Assembly (NCBI GenBank): GCA_013390745.1
Contig: JACASX010000003.1
Location: 100,549 to 164,548 of the forward strand
From: Marine Group I thaumarchaeote
GTDB lineage: Archaea; Thermoproteota; Nitrososphaeria; Nitrososphaerales; Nitrosopumilaceae
Direction of reading: 5' to 3'
Length of the DNA: 64,000 nt
The position numbers and the translations under genes were made by a program. The notes below the pieces were generated by a model. The model was not told the origin of the DNA. It searched no databases and saw nothing but the letters and a program-made list of their open reading frames with translations. Below, in pieces: positions 1-9,081 of this stretch (position 1 is its first letter; the number at the start of each line of letters is the position of its first letter).

Positions 1-93
1 AGGACCACATGCTATGAAACCATAAAGAAAATTACCTCTATAATTAGTCATTAAACTACGATCCGCAGTAAGTACTATTCTTTTACCAGACAA
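1..93 (-). CDS. Radical SAM family protein, N-terminal fragment (runs off the window)
   Basis: Only the first 31 codons lie inside the window. They read LSGKRIVLTADRSLM followed by NYRGNFLYGFIACGP, which resembles the N-terminus of archaeal B12-binding/radical SAM proteins (a conserved RIVLTADR..LM segment and a GF.AC segment). The TTG at position 93 is chosen as start because an AT-rich TATA-like stretch lies about 28 nt upstream, as expected for a leaderless transcript. The reading frame is open further upstream to about position 150, so a longer N-terminus is possible. The enzyme's substrate cannot be judged from this piece. Confidence 0.45.
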   Translation of the reverse strand, partial: MSGKRIVLTADRSLMTNYRGNFLYGFIACGP

Positions 94-183
94 TGTAAGC
101 TTGACCTTGTCGATAGTATAAAATTTTTGCGACAAGACACCTAATATTTACCAAAAATTCAATCATGAAAAAGGGAGAATAGA

Positions 184-906
184 ATGAAAGAAGTTAGTGA
201 ACCTAGACACACTGAACCACATATTGGTGAATCCAGCGTAATTAGGGATTTTGTTTTCGGGTTTGGAGATGGAATAAACACTTCGCTTGGGATTGCAGCT
301 GGAGTTGGTGGTGCAAACGTTTCCTCCGATATTATAATTTTGGCGGCATTAGTGGGAATGTTTACTGGCGCAAAGGCCATGGCTGTACAAAATTATCTTG
401 CTGTAAAATCTCATAGACAATTGTTAGAATCTGAAATAGCCAGGGAGAAGTGGGAGATAGAAAATAAAGCTGATATTGAACGTCAAGAGATTGAGGATAT
501 TTACAAAGCAAAAGGGTTTTCAGGCAAAGAACTTGAAATGATTGTAAACAAAATTACTTCTGATAAAAAAGTCTGGTTAGATACAATGCTTAATGAAGAA
601 CTAAGATTGAATGTAGATGTTGTTGGAAGTCCACTAAAAAGCGCATTGATAATGTTTGTTTCTTTTTTGGTTGGCGGTATGCTTCCTATAATTCCGTTCT
701 TTTTTGGCAGTGGTTATAGTGCCCTTCTAATGGCAGTAGGAATTAGCATAACGGCTTCATTTATTGTTGGTGCCATAAAATCACGAATGGCCGAAACTGG
801 TATAGTGAAGGGTGGTTTGGAAATGGCTGGTCTTGGAACTGGTGTTGCATTAATTGGATTTGGTATTGGCAGCGAACTTGCAAACTTGGGAATAATTAAC
901 GTGTAG
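184..906 (+). CDS. VIT1/CCC1 family iron or manganese transporter
   Basis: 240-residue membrane protein of the VIT (vacuolar iron transporter) family, which moves ferrous iron or manganese across a membrane. Two hydrophobic segments near residues 20-75 carry the family's FGFGDGINTSLGIAAG stretch. A charged, Glu-rich cytoplasmic segment (about 80-145) corresponds to the metal-binding domain, and three membrane segments follow (about 150-235). The ATG follows an AG-rich stretch (aaaagggagaat). The gene ends 11 nt inside the convergent larB gene. Metal preference and direction of transport are inferred from the family only. Confidence 0.8.
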   Translation: MKEVSEPRHTEPHIGESSVIRDFVFGFGDGINTSLGIAAGVGGANVSSDIIILAALVGMFTGAKAMAVQNYLAVKSHRQLLESEIAREKWEIENKADIERQEIEDIYKAKGFSGKELEMIVNKITSDKKVWLDTMLNEELRLNVDVVGSPLKSALIMFVSFLVGGMLPIIPFFFGSGYSALLMAVGISITASFIVGAIKSRMAETGIVKGGLEMAGLGTGVALIGFGIGSELANLGIINV

Positions 907-1675
907 ATTTGGTTTTTATTCTGTTTGCTATATTTGCAGCCGCAGCACCCGCACCAACACCATTGTCTATATTGACTACAGTAAGACCAAGGGAACAGCT
1001 TTGCAACATAGAAGCAAGCGCAGCAACTCCTTTTTCACCATATCCATATCCAATTGAAGTTGGTACCCCAATTACAGGAACATCGGCAACAGATGTTACA
1101 ATCGATGCTAATGCACCTTCCATACCAGCAACCACAATTATGACGTCAACTTCTGATTCAATGAATTGTTTAATAACGGGAAAGATTCTATGCAGTCCTG
1201 CGATTCCAACATCATAACTACAAATACAATCGCAGTTCATAGATTCACACACAAGTCTAGCTTCTTCGCCAACACCAATATCTGACGTTCCAGCAGCAAT
1301 TATTCCAACTTTCCCTCCAGTTTTTTTAATATTTTTTTTGTAAATCAAAAGTGCAGTGGTGTTTTTTCCCTTTTTAATTTTATACTTATTTTTTTTTGCA
1401 AATTCTAAAATTTTAGGATAGTCCTTTTGTTTGATTCTAGAAACAAGCACCTCATTATTTTTTGATAAAGTTTTTTTAATTATTTTTTTTAAATCTAAAA
1501 GCTGCTTTCCTTCAGCAAAAATAATCTCAGGTATACCCTTCCTATTTTTTCTTCCAGTATCAATCTGAGCAATATTGCCTATCTTTTCAATTGAATATAA
1601 CGATAATAATTTTTCAGCCCTTGATGGTGAAATCTTTCCTTTTTGTAATGATTGGAAAATTTGTTCTACGTTCAA
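896..1675 (-). CDS. larB: LarB, nickel-pincer cofactor biosynthesis carboxylase/hydrolase
   Basis: 259 residues. The C-terminal half (about 120-250) is an AIR-carboxylase-like (PurE-like) domain with VGIIAAGTSDIGVGEEA, VVAGMEGALASIV and GVPTSIGYGYGEKG. The N-terminal half is the Lys-rich LarB extension. LarB carboxylates the pyridinium ring of nicotinic acid adenine dinucleotide and cleaves the phosphoanhydride, the first step towards the nickel-pincer nucleotide. The length fits the family. It lies on the opposite strand from larC and larE with mdh in between, so the biosynthetic genes are split over two divergent units. No LarA racemase is seen in the window. Confidence 0.85.
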   Translation of the reverse strand: MNVEQIFQSLQKGKISPSRAEKLLSLYSIEKIGNIAQIDTGRKNRKGIPEIIFAEGKQLLDLKKIIKKTLSKNNEVLVSRIKQKDYPKILEFAKKNKYKIKKGKNTTALLIYKKNIKKTGGKVGIIAAGTSDIGVGEEARLVCESMNCDCICSYDVGIAGLHRIFPVIKQFIESEVDVIIVVAGMEGALASIVTSVADVPVIGVPTSIGYGYGEKGVAALASMLQSCSLGLTVVNIDNGVGAGAAAANIANRIKTKSTR

Positions 1676-1709
1676 TTATCTACATTAAATTTGATTGTTT
1701 AAAAAATGA

Positions 1710-2633
1710 TCAGATATCAATACCTGCTATGGCATTTTTAACACTGTTTACTCCCTTATCGAACCACTCCCTTTCGTCCTGGTTTAAATCAAGTTCATTG
1801 ATTTTTTCTACACCATTTTTTCCTATCACCGCAGGTACACCTATTGTGACATCCGAATAACCGTATTCTCCATCTAAATATGTTGAAACTGGCATGACAT
1901 GTTTTTTGTCTTTCACAACACTTTCAATCATAGAGGAGATTGCATTTCCTGGTGCATGGACTGTAGCCCCTTTCAGTTTTATCACTTCAGCTGCAACATT
2001 TTTTGTCAGAGTAAAGATTTCATCTAATTTTTCCTGAGAAAGAATTGTTGGTAAAGATTTTCCAGATACTTGTGCAAATCTAGTTAGTGGTAGCATATTT
2101 TCTCCATGTTCTCCTATTACCATAGCATCAATGTCTTTTCGTGTTCCGTTAGTTGCCTCGTGAATGAATTGTTTGAATCTTGACAAGTCTAACATTCCGC
2201 CCATTCCAAAGACTCTATTTCTTTCAAAACCTGAAGTTTTGAATGTGATGTATGCCATAGGGTCTAATGGATTAGTAACTGGAATTATCAATGAATCATC
2301 TGCGTGTTTTTTTATATTTCCTACAACGTCTTTTACAACTTCCGCATTAATCTTCAACAAGTCCATTCTAGTCATTCCTGGTTTTCTTCCAGCACCAGCT
2401 ACTACAACAACAATATCTGAACCCTTCATATCTTCATAATTGTTAGAACCACTGATTTCAACATCTATTCCCTGTTCAGATAACAGATGATTGAGATCCA
2501 TTGCTTCTCCCTGTGGGAGTCCTTCTACAACGTCCAAGAGAAGAATTTGATCATCTAATTGCTTTATTGCAGAATGCAGCGCAGCAGATCCACCTACTTT
2601 TCCCGCACCAATTATGGTTATCATATTTTGCAC
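1710..2633 (-). CDS. mdh: Malate dehydrogenase
   Basis: 307 residues, NAD(P)-dependent LDH/MDH family, interconverting malate and oxaloacetate. The dinucleotide-binding GAGKVGG lies at residues 9-15. The substrate-loop arginines appear in [10 protein letters not shown], as in malate-specific rather than lactate-specific enzymes. The NPLD segment and the catalytic histidine in GEHGENMLP are present. Start alternatives are Met1 and Met4 (MITIIGAG). It sits between larB and the divergent larC. A link to nickel-pincer cofactor metabolism through 2-hydroxyacids is possible but only inferred from position. Confidence 0.92.
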   Translation of the reverse strand: MQNMITIIGAGKVGGSAALHSAIKQLDDQILLLDVVEGLPQGEAMDLNHLLSEQGIDVEISGSNNYEDMKGSDIVVVVAGAGRKPGMTRMDLLKINAEVVKDVVGNIKKHADDSLIIPVTNPLDPMAYITFKTSGFERNRVFGMGGMLDLSRFKQFIHEATNGTRKDIDAMVIGEHGENMLPLTRFAQVSGKSLPTILSQEKLDEIFTLTKNVAAEVIKLKGATVHAPGNAISSMIESVVKDKKHVMPVSTYLDGEYGYSDVTIGVPAVIGKNGVEKINELDLNQDEREWFDKGVNSVKNAIAGIDI

Positions 2634-2683
2634 TTAGATTTTTGATAATTAAATCTATGTGGCTAAGCAAACGCTAAACAGAA

Positions 2684-2690
2684 TTTATAA
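2684..2690 (+). promoter_or_regulatory. TATA box for the larC-larE-desulfurase operon
   Basis: TTTATAA is centred 26 nt before the ATG at 2713. That is the archaeal TATA-to-transcription-start distance, so the mRNA is probably leaderless and begins at or beside the start codon. This supports the 2713 start over an upstream in-frame codon at 2659. Confidence 0.6.
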
Positions 2691-2712
2691 GCATTTCAAA
2701 GAATTTAGTTTT

Positions 2713-3933
2713 ATGGTATTTGTTATTGATGCACAGGTTGCCGGCGTTTCTGGTGATATGTTACTTTGTAGCCTTGTAAATATTGGTGCAAACAAATCAA
2801 AGATCATAGATGGGATTCGAAGCGCTGAATTATTATGTAAAGACGTTAAAGTGAAAAAGATAGATTTTGTGGAAGTGAAAAAAAATTCATTACAAGCAAC
2901 TGAATTACTATTAGAAATAGATGATGATGTACATGAAAGAAAAGGCATAGAGATAAAGGAAATAATCACAAAATCTGCGGAACAATTAAAAATTTCTGAA
3001 AGTGCCAAAACTTTTGCGGTAAAATCTATTGAAACTCTCATACGCGCAGAATCAAAAATTCACGGTGAGCCGGAAGACTCGGTTCACTTTCATGAGGCAG
3101 CAAGTTTTGATACAGTTGTAGATCTATTAGGAACTGCTATTGCTCTAGATGACTTGGGTTGTTTTGATGATGATATAGTTGTCACACCTGTAGCTATAGG
3201 AGGCGGCACAGTAACTTTTTCTCACGGTACTAGTTCTAATCCTGCCTATGCGATTTTAGAAATATTTAGAGAATCAGGAATTATTACAGTAGGTGGAAAT
3301 GTAAAGGATGAACTCACAACTCCTACAGGAGCTAGCATGTTAGTTAATTTGGTTAAAGAATGCTCCGAATTTTATCCACCTATGAAAATTCAATCTATTG
3401 GTTACGGTGCAGGTCAGAAAGATTTTGAAGGATTTTCAAACGTATTGAAAATAGTTAGAGGAGTAGCATCCACTAAACTTCAACTTGACACAGTGAAAAT
3501 ACTTGAAACAAATGTTGATGATGTATCTGGTGAAGTTCTTGGAAACATGATTGAAAAAATAATGGCACATGGTGCAAAGGATGTAACAATATCTTCTGCA
3601 ATCACAAAAAAAGGTCGCCCTACAAATTTAGTATCTGTTATTTGTGATTCTGATACTATGAATTCTATTATGGACTTGTTGGTTACTGAAACTGGAACAC
3701 TTGGTGTAAGAGTAAGAACTTCTGAACGATACATTGTTCCTAGAGCTGTTAAAACGCTATCTGTGAATATTCAGGGACAAAGTTTTGATGTCAGATATAA
3801 AATCAGAGGTCTAAATAACGGTTCTCACTTCAAAATTGAATCTGATGACATCAAAGAAATTTCTGGTGTTCTTAGTATTTCGTTTAAAGAGACAGAAGAA
3901 TTACTCAATCAAGAAATTAGGAAAAAACTATGA
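2713..3933 (+). CDS. larC: LarC, nickel insertion protein for the nickel-pincer cofactor
   Basis: About 406 residues. LarC uses CTP to insert nickel into the pyridinium bis-thiocarboxylate mononucleotide, the last step of pincer cofactor synthesis. The N-terminus DAQVAGVSGDMLL is typical of the family (DUF111), and H-rich segments EDSVHFHEAASFDT and FSHGTSSNPA match. The C-terminal part has ETNVDDVSGEVLG. In some bacteria the gene is split by a programmed frameshift; here it is one continuous frame. The start is placed at ATG 2713 because of the TATA box 26 nt upstream. It overlaps larE by 4 nt. Confidence 0.85.
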   Translation: MVFVIDAQVAGVSGDMLLCSLVNIGANKSKIIDGIRSAELLCKDVKVKKIDFVEVKKNSLQATELLLEIDDDVHERKGIEIKEIITKSAEQLKISESAKTFAVKSIETLIRAESKIHGEPEDSVHFHEAASFDTVVDLLGTAIALDDLGCFDDDIVVTPVAIGGGTVTFSHGTSSNPAYAILEIFRESGIITVGGNVKDELTTPTGASMLVNLVKECSEFYPPMKIQSIGYGAGQKDFEGFSNVLKIVRGVASTKLQLDTVKILETNVDDVSGEVLGNMIEKIMAHGAKDVTISSAITKKGRPTNLVSVICDSDTMNSIMDLLVTETGTLGVRVRTSERYIVPRAVKTLSVNIQGQSFDVRYKIRGLNNGSHFKIESDDIKEISGVLSISFKETEELLNQEIRKKL

Positions 3934-4733
3934 AAGCACAACTTACTAAACTGCTAAATTGGTTTGATGACAAAAACAGTGTACTTGTAGCACTTTCAGG
4001 CGGTGTTGATAGTGCTTTAGTTGCTTATTCTGCTTATGCGAGATTAGGCAAATCAGCAATAGCAGTAACTGCTGATTATAAGACACTTGCCCAAGAAGAA
4101 TTAGAATATGCAAAAAAAATATCTTCAGAGATTGGAATCAAGCACATAGTAATAGAATACAACGAGCTTGCTAACGAAAGTTTTGTTAAAAATGATAGCA
4201 ATCGCTGTTTCTATTGCAGAAGCGAACTTTCAGAGCATCTCTTGCAAGTTGCAAAAGAATTTGAAACTGATATGATTGTAGATGGTACCAATATTGATGA
4301 CTTGGGTGATTACCGTCCAGGGGTATTAGCACTACATCAAAATGGTATTAGAAGTCCACTAGTAGAAACTAGATTCTCGAAGAAAATGGTAAGAGAAACA
4401 GCTAAAAACGTTGGTCTGTCAGTTTATGATAAACCCTCTAATTCATGTCTTGCATCACGCATTCCTTGGGGACAAAGTGTTACTGCTGAAAGATTGGCAA
4501 GAATTGAAATTGGAGAAAAAATTGTCAAGCAACTCACAGGAGCTAAGCAGGTACGTGTCAGAGACATGGACGGTACAGCAAAAATTGAGGTTGGCGTAGA
4601 TGAATTGTCTTTGCTTGAAAACAATATAGTATTACAAAAAATCAAGGAACAACTAAAATTGATAAGCTTTGAGGATGTTTCTATAGATCCAGAAGGTTAC
4701 AGACCTGGAAAAATTAACGTGATAACTAATTGA
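3930..4733 (+). CDS. larE: LarE, ATP-dependent sulfur transferase for the nickel-pincer cofactor
   Basis: 267 residues of the PP-loop ATP pyrophosphatase family. The SGGVDS loop is at residues 23-28. LarE adenylates the cofactor precursor and donates sulfur. Three cysteines are visible: C93 and C96 in NRCFYCRSE, and C173 in SNSCLASRIPWG. A single cysteine at the last position is typical of the self-sacrificing enzyme type. Three-cysteine LarE proteins have been described as [4Fe-4S] enzymes that do not consume themselves, and this one fits that pattern. It overlaps larC upstream and a cysteine desulfurase downstream by 4 nt each, so the three are translationally coupled. Confidence 0.87.
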   Translation: MKAQLTKLLNWFDDKNSVLVALSGGVDSALVAYSAYARLGKSAIAVTADYKTLAQEELEYAKKISSEIGIKHIVIEYNELANESFVKNDSNRCFYCRSELSEHLLQVAKEFETDMIVDGTNIDDLGDYRPGVLALHQNGIRSPLVETRFSKKMVRETAKNVGLSVYDKPSNSCLASRIPWGQSVTAERLARIEIGEKIVKQLTGAKQVRVRDMDGTAKIEVGVDELSLLENNIVLQKIKEQLKLISFEDVSIDPEGYRPGKINVITN

Positions 4734-5899
4734 TTTATCTTGATAATGCTGCTTCGACTGCAGTGCATCCAGAAGTGGTTAAGGAGATGATGCCATATTT
4801 TGATTCACAATATGGCAATCCATCATCAATTCATCAATTTGGCAGGAAGGCAAAGAATGCAATACAAAAAGCACGAAAACAAGTTGCTGCACTTATTGGT
4901 GCCGAACCAGACGAAATTCTATTTACCTCAGGTGGAACTGAATCAAATAATACAATTTTGTATGGTATTCCAAAACTCCAAGGGTCACACCTTGATCAGA
5001 ATCATATCATAACATCATCAATAGAGCATGAGGCAATTTTACAACCATGTAAAGAATTTGAAAACATAGGAATCAAGATTACATATCTTCCAGTTGATGA
5101 ACATGGGATTGTAGATCCTAATGATATTGCCAATTCAATAAACTCACATACAGTTCTTGTTAGTATCATGCTTGCAAACAATGAAGTAGGTACAATACAA
5201 CCGATTAAAGAGATATCAGAAATTTGTAAAAAATATCAAATACCATTACATACGGATGCAGTACAAGCAGTGGGTAAAGTTCCAATCAATGTAAAAGAAC
5301 TAGGTGTTGATGCATTATCAATTTCTTCGCATAAAATTAATGGTCCAAAGGGCATCGGTGCATTATTTATAAAAAAAGGTTTGAGGGTAGCTCCTCAAAT
5401 TTTAGGGGGAGGTCAGGAGAATGGGATGCGTTCAGGTACTGAAAATGTTGCTAGCATTGTGGGATTTGGTAAGGCATGTGAGATTGCAAAAGAAAGATTA
5501 AACGAAAACATTTCTCACTTTCAAACCCTTCACTCTTCAATGCTCTCAAGAGTAGTCAAAGAAATATCTCATGTAAAACTTAATGGCCATTCTGAAAAAA
5601 GAATTTTCAATAACATTCATCTTACATTCCTTGGAGTAAACGGTGAAGACTTGATCATAAAGTTGGATGAACATGGCATTGCCGCATCAACCGGTTCTGC
5701 ATGTTCAATGCATACTCAAAAAGCATCACATGTATTGAAAGCAATGGGTTTCAATCATGAACAGATAACCGGTTCGTTACGAATGTCATTTGGATATTTG
5801 AATACATTAGACGAAGTCGATCAGACAATAGATGTTTTAAAAAAAGTTGTAAGCGAACTACGAAGTGTTTCTCCCTATAAAACAAAATATAATTTTTGA
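4730..5899 (+). CDS. Cysteine desulfurase (NifS/IscS family)
   Basis: 389 residues, PLP-dependent class V aminotransferase fold. It removes sulfur from cysteine as an enzyme-bound persulfide. Features seen: the N-terminal IYLDNAAST, the TSGGTESNN loop, the PLP lysine in SSHKINGPKGIGALF, and the catalytic cysteine in STGSACSMHTQKASH. The start is TTG, overlapping the larE stop (TTGA). Coupling with larE suggests it may supply sulfur to LarE, although general roles in Fe-S clusters or tRNA thiolation are equally compatible with the sequence. Confidence 0.9.
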   Translation: MIYLDNAASTAVHPEVVKEMMPYFDSQYGNPSSIHQFGRKAKNAIQKARKQVAALIGAEPDEILFTSGGTESNNTILYGIPKLQGSHLDQNHIITSSIEHEAILQPCKEFENIGIKITYLPVDEHGIVDPNDIANSINSHTVLVSIMLANNEVGTIQPIKEISEICKKYQIPLHTDAVQAVGKVPINVKELGVDALSISSHKINGPKGIGALFIKKGLRVAPQILGGGQENGMRSGTENVASIVGFGKACEIAKERLNENISHFQTLHSSMLSRVVKEISHVKLNGHSEKRIFNNIHLTFLGVNGEDLIIKLDEHGIAASTGSACSMHTQKASHVLKAMGFNHEQITGSLRMSFGYLNTLDEVDQTIDVLKKVVSELRSVSPYKTKYNF

Positions 5900-5901
5900 A
5901 T

Positions 5902-6741
5902 CTAATTATATCTAACAGAAAACCTGCTTTTAGAAATTATAATTGCTGATGATATTGCCACAACTAAAATTATAATCACTACACTTCCAAATTCAGGAAT
6001 TACATATGTACCTATTACTTCAACCCACTTGTCACCTTCTTCTAATGGGATACGTATAGTTCTATAATCAGAGCTAGTGGCAATTTCTTCATATTCAACC
6101 TGTACAAAATCTTCCGGCTCGTTATTTTCTTTACTGATCAAAATTATGAAAGTATTATCTTTACCATCGCTTTGAGCGTCAAAACTTTCTCTAGGTAATT
6201 TTAGAATCAAGTTACCATTGGTATCCATTGTAGTTTCTATGAGAAGTGAGTAGCGATCCAGACTCATGTTTATCTCTGTAACATCACCCCCCCTTATCGT
6301 ATATCCTACATCAAAAGTTCCCGAATTTGGAATCTGAACAGGAAAAACTGCAGAACTTTTATCAATCACCTGACTAAAAAATTCAAATGTTGTTTCTGCA
6401 ATTTGAGTTGAAGTATATTGTACCCTAATTGTGTATGTGCCTTCTTCTTTCCATTGCTGTCCCACAGCATTGAAACTTTTGACAAACGTTCCATCTTGAG
6501 CAACTGGAACTTGGGCAACATCCACCAAATTTGATTCATAATAGATTTGTATAGTTATAGGCATATTTTCAAAAATTGTGTTAACACTGCCAAAAACCAC
6601 TACGTAATCTCCACTATAGTATATGTTATTGGAAGTTGATAGTGATATCTGGTCTACTGCCTCTGCAGCATTAAAGGCCATACCAATAGCAAGCGTGAGA
6701 GTAAGCATAATACAAAAAACTCTACTATTATACATGACCAA
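5902..6741 (-). CDS. Secreted PEFG-CTERM surface protein
   Basis: 279 residues. A signal peptide occupies about residues 1-28, followed by an Ig-like beta-rich domain (about 30-130) and a second domain (about 140-245) that begins YTIRGGDV. The C-terminus has IPEFG, a hydrophobic helix and a short basic tail (the PEFG-CTERM sorting signal of ammonia-oxidising archaea, a presumed archaeosortase substrate). It is the first of three tandem proteins of this type. The second domain resembles residues in the CFI-box protein at 61404. Function beyond surface anchoring is unknown. Confidence 0.75.
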   Translation of the reverse strand: MVMYNSRVFCIMLTLTLAIGMAFNAAEAVDQISLSTSNNIYYSGDYVVVFGSVNTIFENMPITIQIYYESNLVDVAQVPVAQDGTFVKSFNAVGQQWKEEGTYTIRVQYTSTQIAETTFEFFSQVIDKSSAVFPVQIPNSGTFDVGYTIRGGDVTEINMSLDRYSLLIETTMDTNGNLILKLPRESFDAQSDGKDNTFIILISKENNEPEDFVQVEYEEIATSSDYRTIRIPLEEGDKWVEVIGTYVIPEFGSVVIIILVVAISSAIIISKSRFSVRYN

Positions 6742-6801
6742 CTTAAATTTGAATTCTATATTTCCTTTACTGATTTCATTATAGAAATAAAAAGATGAAT
6801 T

Positions 6802-7647
6802 TTAGTACCTTGGTACCAAACTTAGTCTTGTCTTTGCAGTAATCACTATTATTGATACAATTGCTACTACAAGTATCATTGCGGCGATTACACCAAATTC
6901 TGGAATTGCCCAACTACCATGAATTTCAATTTTTTCAGTTCCTGCCACACAGGGAATTGTTAGTGTATTTCCAACCTGTGTGAAATCTTGCATCTCCTGA
7001 TTATTTACTATAACTACAAATGTTCCATCTTCAAAAGGCTTGATTAGTTCTTCGTGTAAAGTAACTGTTATTATTCCATCATCAGTTGGATCAAGATATA
7101 TCACAATACTATCATCATCCGCATTAGCAAAGAAACCGGGAGTAGCATTACAAGTCATATCATATTCTATTTGCCCCGCACCTAATTTGTAAAATGATTC
7201 GCCAGATGGTCCAGTTACAGCTGTTCCAGTTATTCCAGTTACAGCCGTTCCAATTTCTGCCGCTTCAGATGTTTCTATAGCATTTGTCAGCTCTACTGAT
7301 ACAGTTGTCTCTACATCAACATACTTGGCATTAATCAGGTATGTCCCGTCATATTTCATCATATCACTTGCAGTACTAATCGTTGTAGAAAAGCTACCAT
7401 CACTGTTGACACTGATCTGATCAATCTGTGTAATCCCTACCGGATTTAATCTTTGAACAATAAAGGTTACCTCAGAGCCTTCTGCTATAGGATCAACTTG
7501 TCCCGTTACAGTAATTACTGATGAGTGATCATAAACATCCTTGTCAGTCTCCATTGTAATAGTAAATGCAGCATATGCTTGTGACACAATGCCAGTTCCA
7601 GCTAGAATTGAAATGGCAACTGCCACAAATAATACGCGTTTATTCAT
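6802..7647 (-). CDS. Secreted PEFG-CTERM surface protein (tandem paralogue)
   Basis: 281 residues. Signal peptide about 1-27 ending ASQAYAA, an Ig-like domain (about 28-125), a short GTAVTGITGTAVTG repeat linker, then a beta domain (about 150-245), and the PEFG-CTERM tail (IPEFG at about 248-252, membrane helix, basic end). The C-terminal 37 residues are nearly the same as in the next gene (7714), also at DNA level, which points to a recent duplication or gene conversion. Likely cell-envelope location; no enzymatic motif seen. Confidence 0.75.
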   Translation of the reverse strand: MNKRVLFVAVAISILAGTGIVSQAYAAFTITMETDKDVYDHSSVITVTGQVDPIAEGSEVTFIVQRLNPVGITQIDQISVNSDGSFSTTISTASDMMKYDGTYLINAKYVDVETTVSVELTNAIETSEAAEIGTAVTGITGTAVTGPSGESFYKLGAGQIEYDMTCNATPGFFANADDDSIVIYLDPTDDGIITVTLHEELIKPFEDGTFVVIVNNQEMQDFTQVGNTLTIPCVAGTEKIEIHGSWAIPEFGVIAAMILVVAIVSIIVITAKTRLSLVPRY

Positions 7648-7713
7648 ATGACTTGAAAGATAATATCGCCTATTTATCTAGTAAGTCTAAGAAACAAAAT
7701 AAAAAGATGAATT

Positions 7714-8547
7714 TTAGTACCTTGGTACTATACTGAGTTTTGTCTTTGCAGTGACCACGATTATTGATACAATTGCTACTGCAAGTATCATTGCGGCGAT
7801 TACACCAAATTCTGGAATAACATGTCCGTCTACAATTTCAACTTCGGCAGATGTCTTATAATTTGAAGCATCTCCTTGTTGTGCGGAAATTGTATACATT
7901 CCATCTTGGCTCCATAATGCTCCGCCAGTTTCAATTGTTGTCATAAAGCTACCACCTGAAGGTGTTATTTGATCAATAGCAATTCTGTTTCCATTTGGTG
8001 CTATTACCTTAAGAGTAATGTCTCCATTTCTGTCAGTTGTTCCACTTACGTCAATTGTAGTAGAACCTTCTACGCCACCAGCACTTAGTGTTAATCCACC
8101 TGCTGCTGCTGCTGCCTCTGTTTCTTCTTCTGCTGCTGCAGCAATCTGATTGCTTACTGATACAGACGAATCTGAACTTCCACCTGAAACATCAATGTCA
8201 ACTGATAGGGTGTACTTTGAAGATGTTCCCTGTTGTGCTGAAATTGTATAAGTTCCATCATCTAGTCCGCTTACGTTAAGTGTTGTAGAGTAGCTACCAT
8301 CTGAGACAGTTAATTGATCAATAGTTTGCAAGTTATCGAACACTGGTCCTGTTACTTTCACAGCTACAGCAAAGTCAGTTCGGTCACTTGTTCCACTTAT
8401 GTCACAACTTGAACCAGAACAATCTGCAGACAGTGACATGCCGCCTCCTGCCGCATAGGCATTTTGACCTATGGCAGAAACAGACATAATAGTTAGTGCA
8501 AGAAACACTATCGAAAGTGATGTCATCGTATATCTACGAGAATTCAT
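7714..8547 (-). CDS. Secreted PEFG-CTERM surface protein with two Ig-like repeats
   Basis: 277 residues. Signal peptide (about 1-32), two similar Ig-like repeats (about 33-125 and 150-240; each contains a DGTYTISAQQG or DGMYTISAQQG strand) joined by an Ala/Glu-rich linker (EEETEAAAAAGG), then the PEFG-CTERM signal. It is the most upstream of three tandem genes on this strand. The Ala/Gly/Ser-rich composition suggests an exposed stalk. The 279-nt gap upstream to rpoH carries the divergent rpo promoter. Confidence 0.75.
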   Translation of the reverse strand: MNSRRYTMTSLSIVFLALTIMSVSAIGQNAYAAGGGMSLSADCSGSSCDISGTSDRTDFAVAVKVTGPVFDNLQTIDQLTVSDGSYSTTLNVSGLDDGTYTISAQQGTSSKYTLSVDIDVSGGSSDSSVSVSNQIAAAAEEETEAAAAAGGLTLSAGGVEGSTTIDVSGTTDRNGDITLKVIAPNGNRIAIDQITPSGGSFMTTIETGGALWSQDGMYTISAQQGDASNYKTSAEVEIVDGHVIPEFGVIAAMILAVAIVSIIVVTAKTKLSIVPRY

Positions 8548-8743
8548 TATTCTAGCCTTAGAATGTGTCCTATTTATGTTTCTTCATTCTTTGCGTATAC
8601 GAATTTATTCTAAATGATGAAACTATCAAAGTCTTAATTTTGTTTGATTACATCTACCTTCGTTTTCCAAATATTTTCTTATTATATTGAAAAATGGATC
8701 GGATGAATCAAAAAATCGATAATTTTTCCAAAAAATTCCGAGT

Positions 8744-8754
8744 AAATATATATT
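8744..8754 (+). promoter_or_regulatory. TATA box of the RNA polymerase / ribosomal protein operon
   Basis: The AT-only stretch AAATATATATT lies about 80 nt before the rpoH start, preceded by a BRE-like CCGAG. A start of transcription near 8775 would leave a leader of about 50 nt. This contrasts with most first genes in the window, which look leaderless. Confidence 0.55.
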
Positions 8755-8816
8755 AACCCAAAGCCGGTTTTTGGTGTTTGTGTTGCTTATTTTTATCCCC
8801 AATTGATATTATACTC

Positions 8817-8821
8817 GGAGG
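8817..8821 (+). promoter_or_regulatory. Shine-Dalgarno sequence deciding the rpoH start
   Basis: GGAGG ends 5 nt before ATG 8827 and 8 nt before ATG 8830. It rules out the upstream in-frame TTG at 8803, which would place the ribosome site inside the gene. Confidence 0.7.
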
Positions 8822-8826
8822 TTTTT

Positions 8827-9081
8827 ATGATGGTAACTAAAAAGCGCTTAACTCTAGCACCTGATCACATCTATGTCCCAAAACATGAGGTAATGACAAT
8901 AAAGGAAGCTGAAGATGTGTTAGAAAAGTATCATTGTAAGGCAACTGAATTACCGTTAATTTTTGGTAATGATCCAGCTATTGTTGGACTTGGCATAAAA
9001 CCTGGCGATATGATAAAGATTACCAGAAAAAGTGCAACTGCCGGAGAAAGTTTCTATTATAGGTATGTGGTTGAAGTATGA
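8827..9081 (+). CDS. rpoH: DNA-directed RNA polymerase subunit H (Rpo5)
   Basis: About 85 residues, equivalent to the C-terminal assembly domain of eukaryotic Rpb5. It starts MMVTKKRLTLAPDHIYVPKHE, the second Met being an alternative start. The body contains KATELPLIFGNDPA and ends FYYRYVVEV, typical of archaeal RpoH. It is the first gene of rpoH-rpoB-rpoA, overlapping rpoB by 4 nt (ATGA), the usual archaeal order. Confidence 0.92.
   Translation: MMVTKKRLTLAPDHIYVPKHEVMTIKEAEDVLEKYHCKATELPLIFGNDPAIVGLGIKPGDMIKITRKSATAGESFYYRYVVEV

Noticed and set aside
8803..8826. Longer N-terminus for rpoH from TTG 8803
   Set aside because: A GGAGG sequence lies inside it, directly before the ATG at 8827, and RpoH homologues start near MVTKKR.
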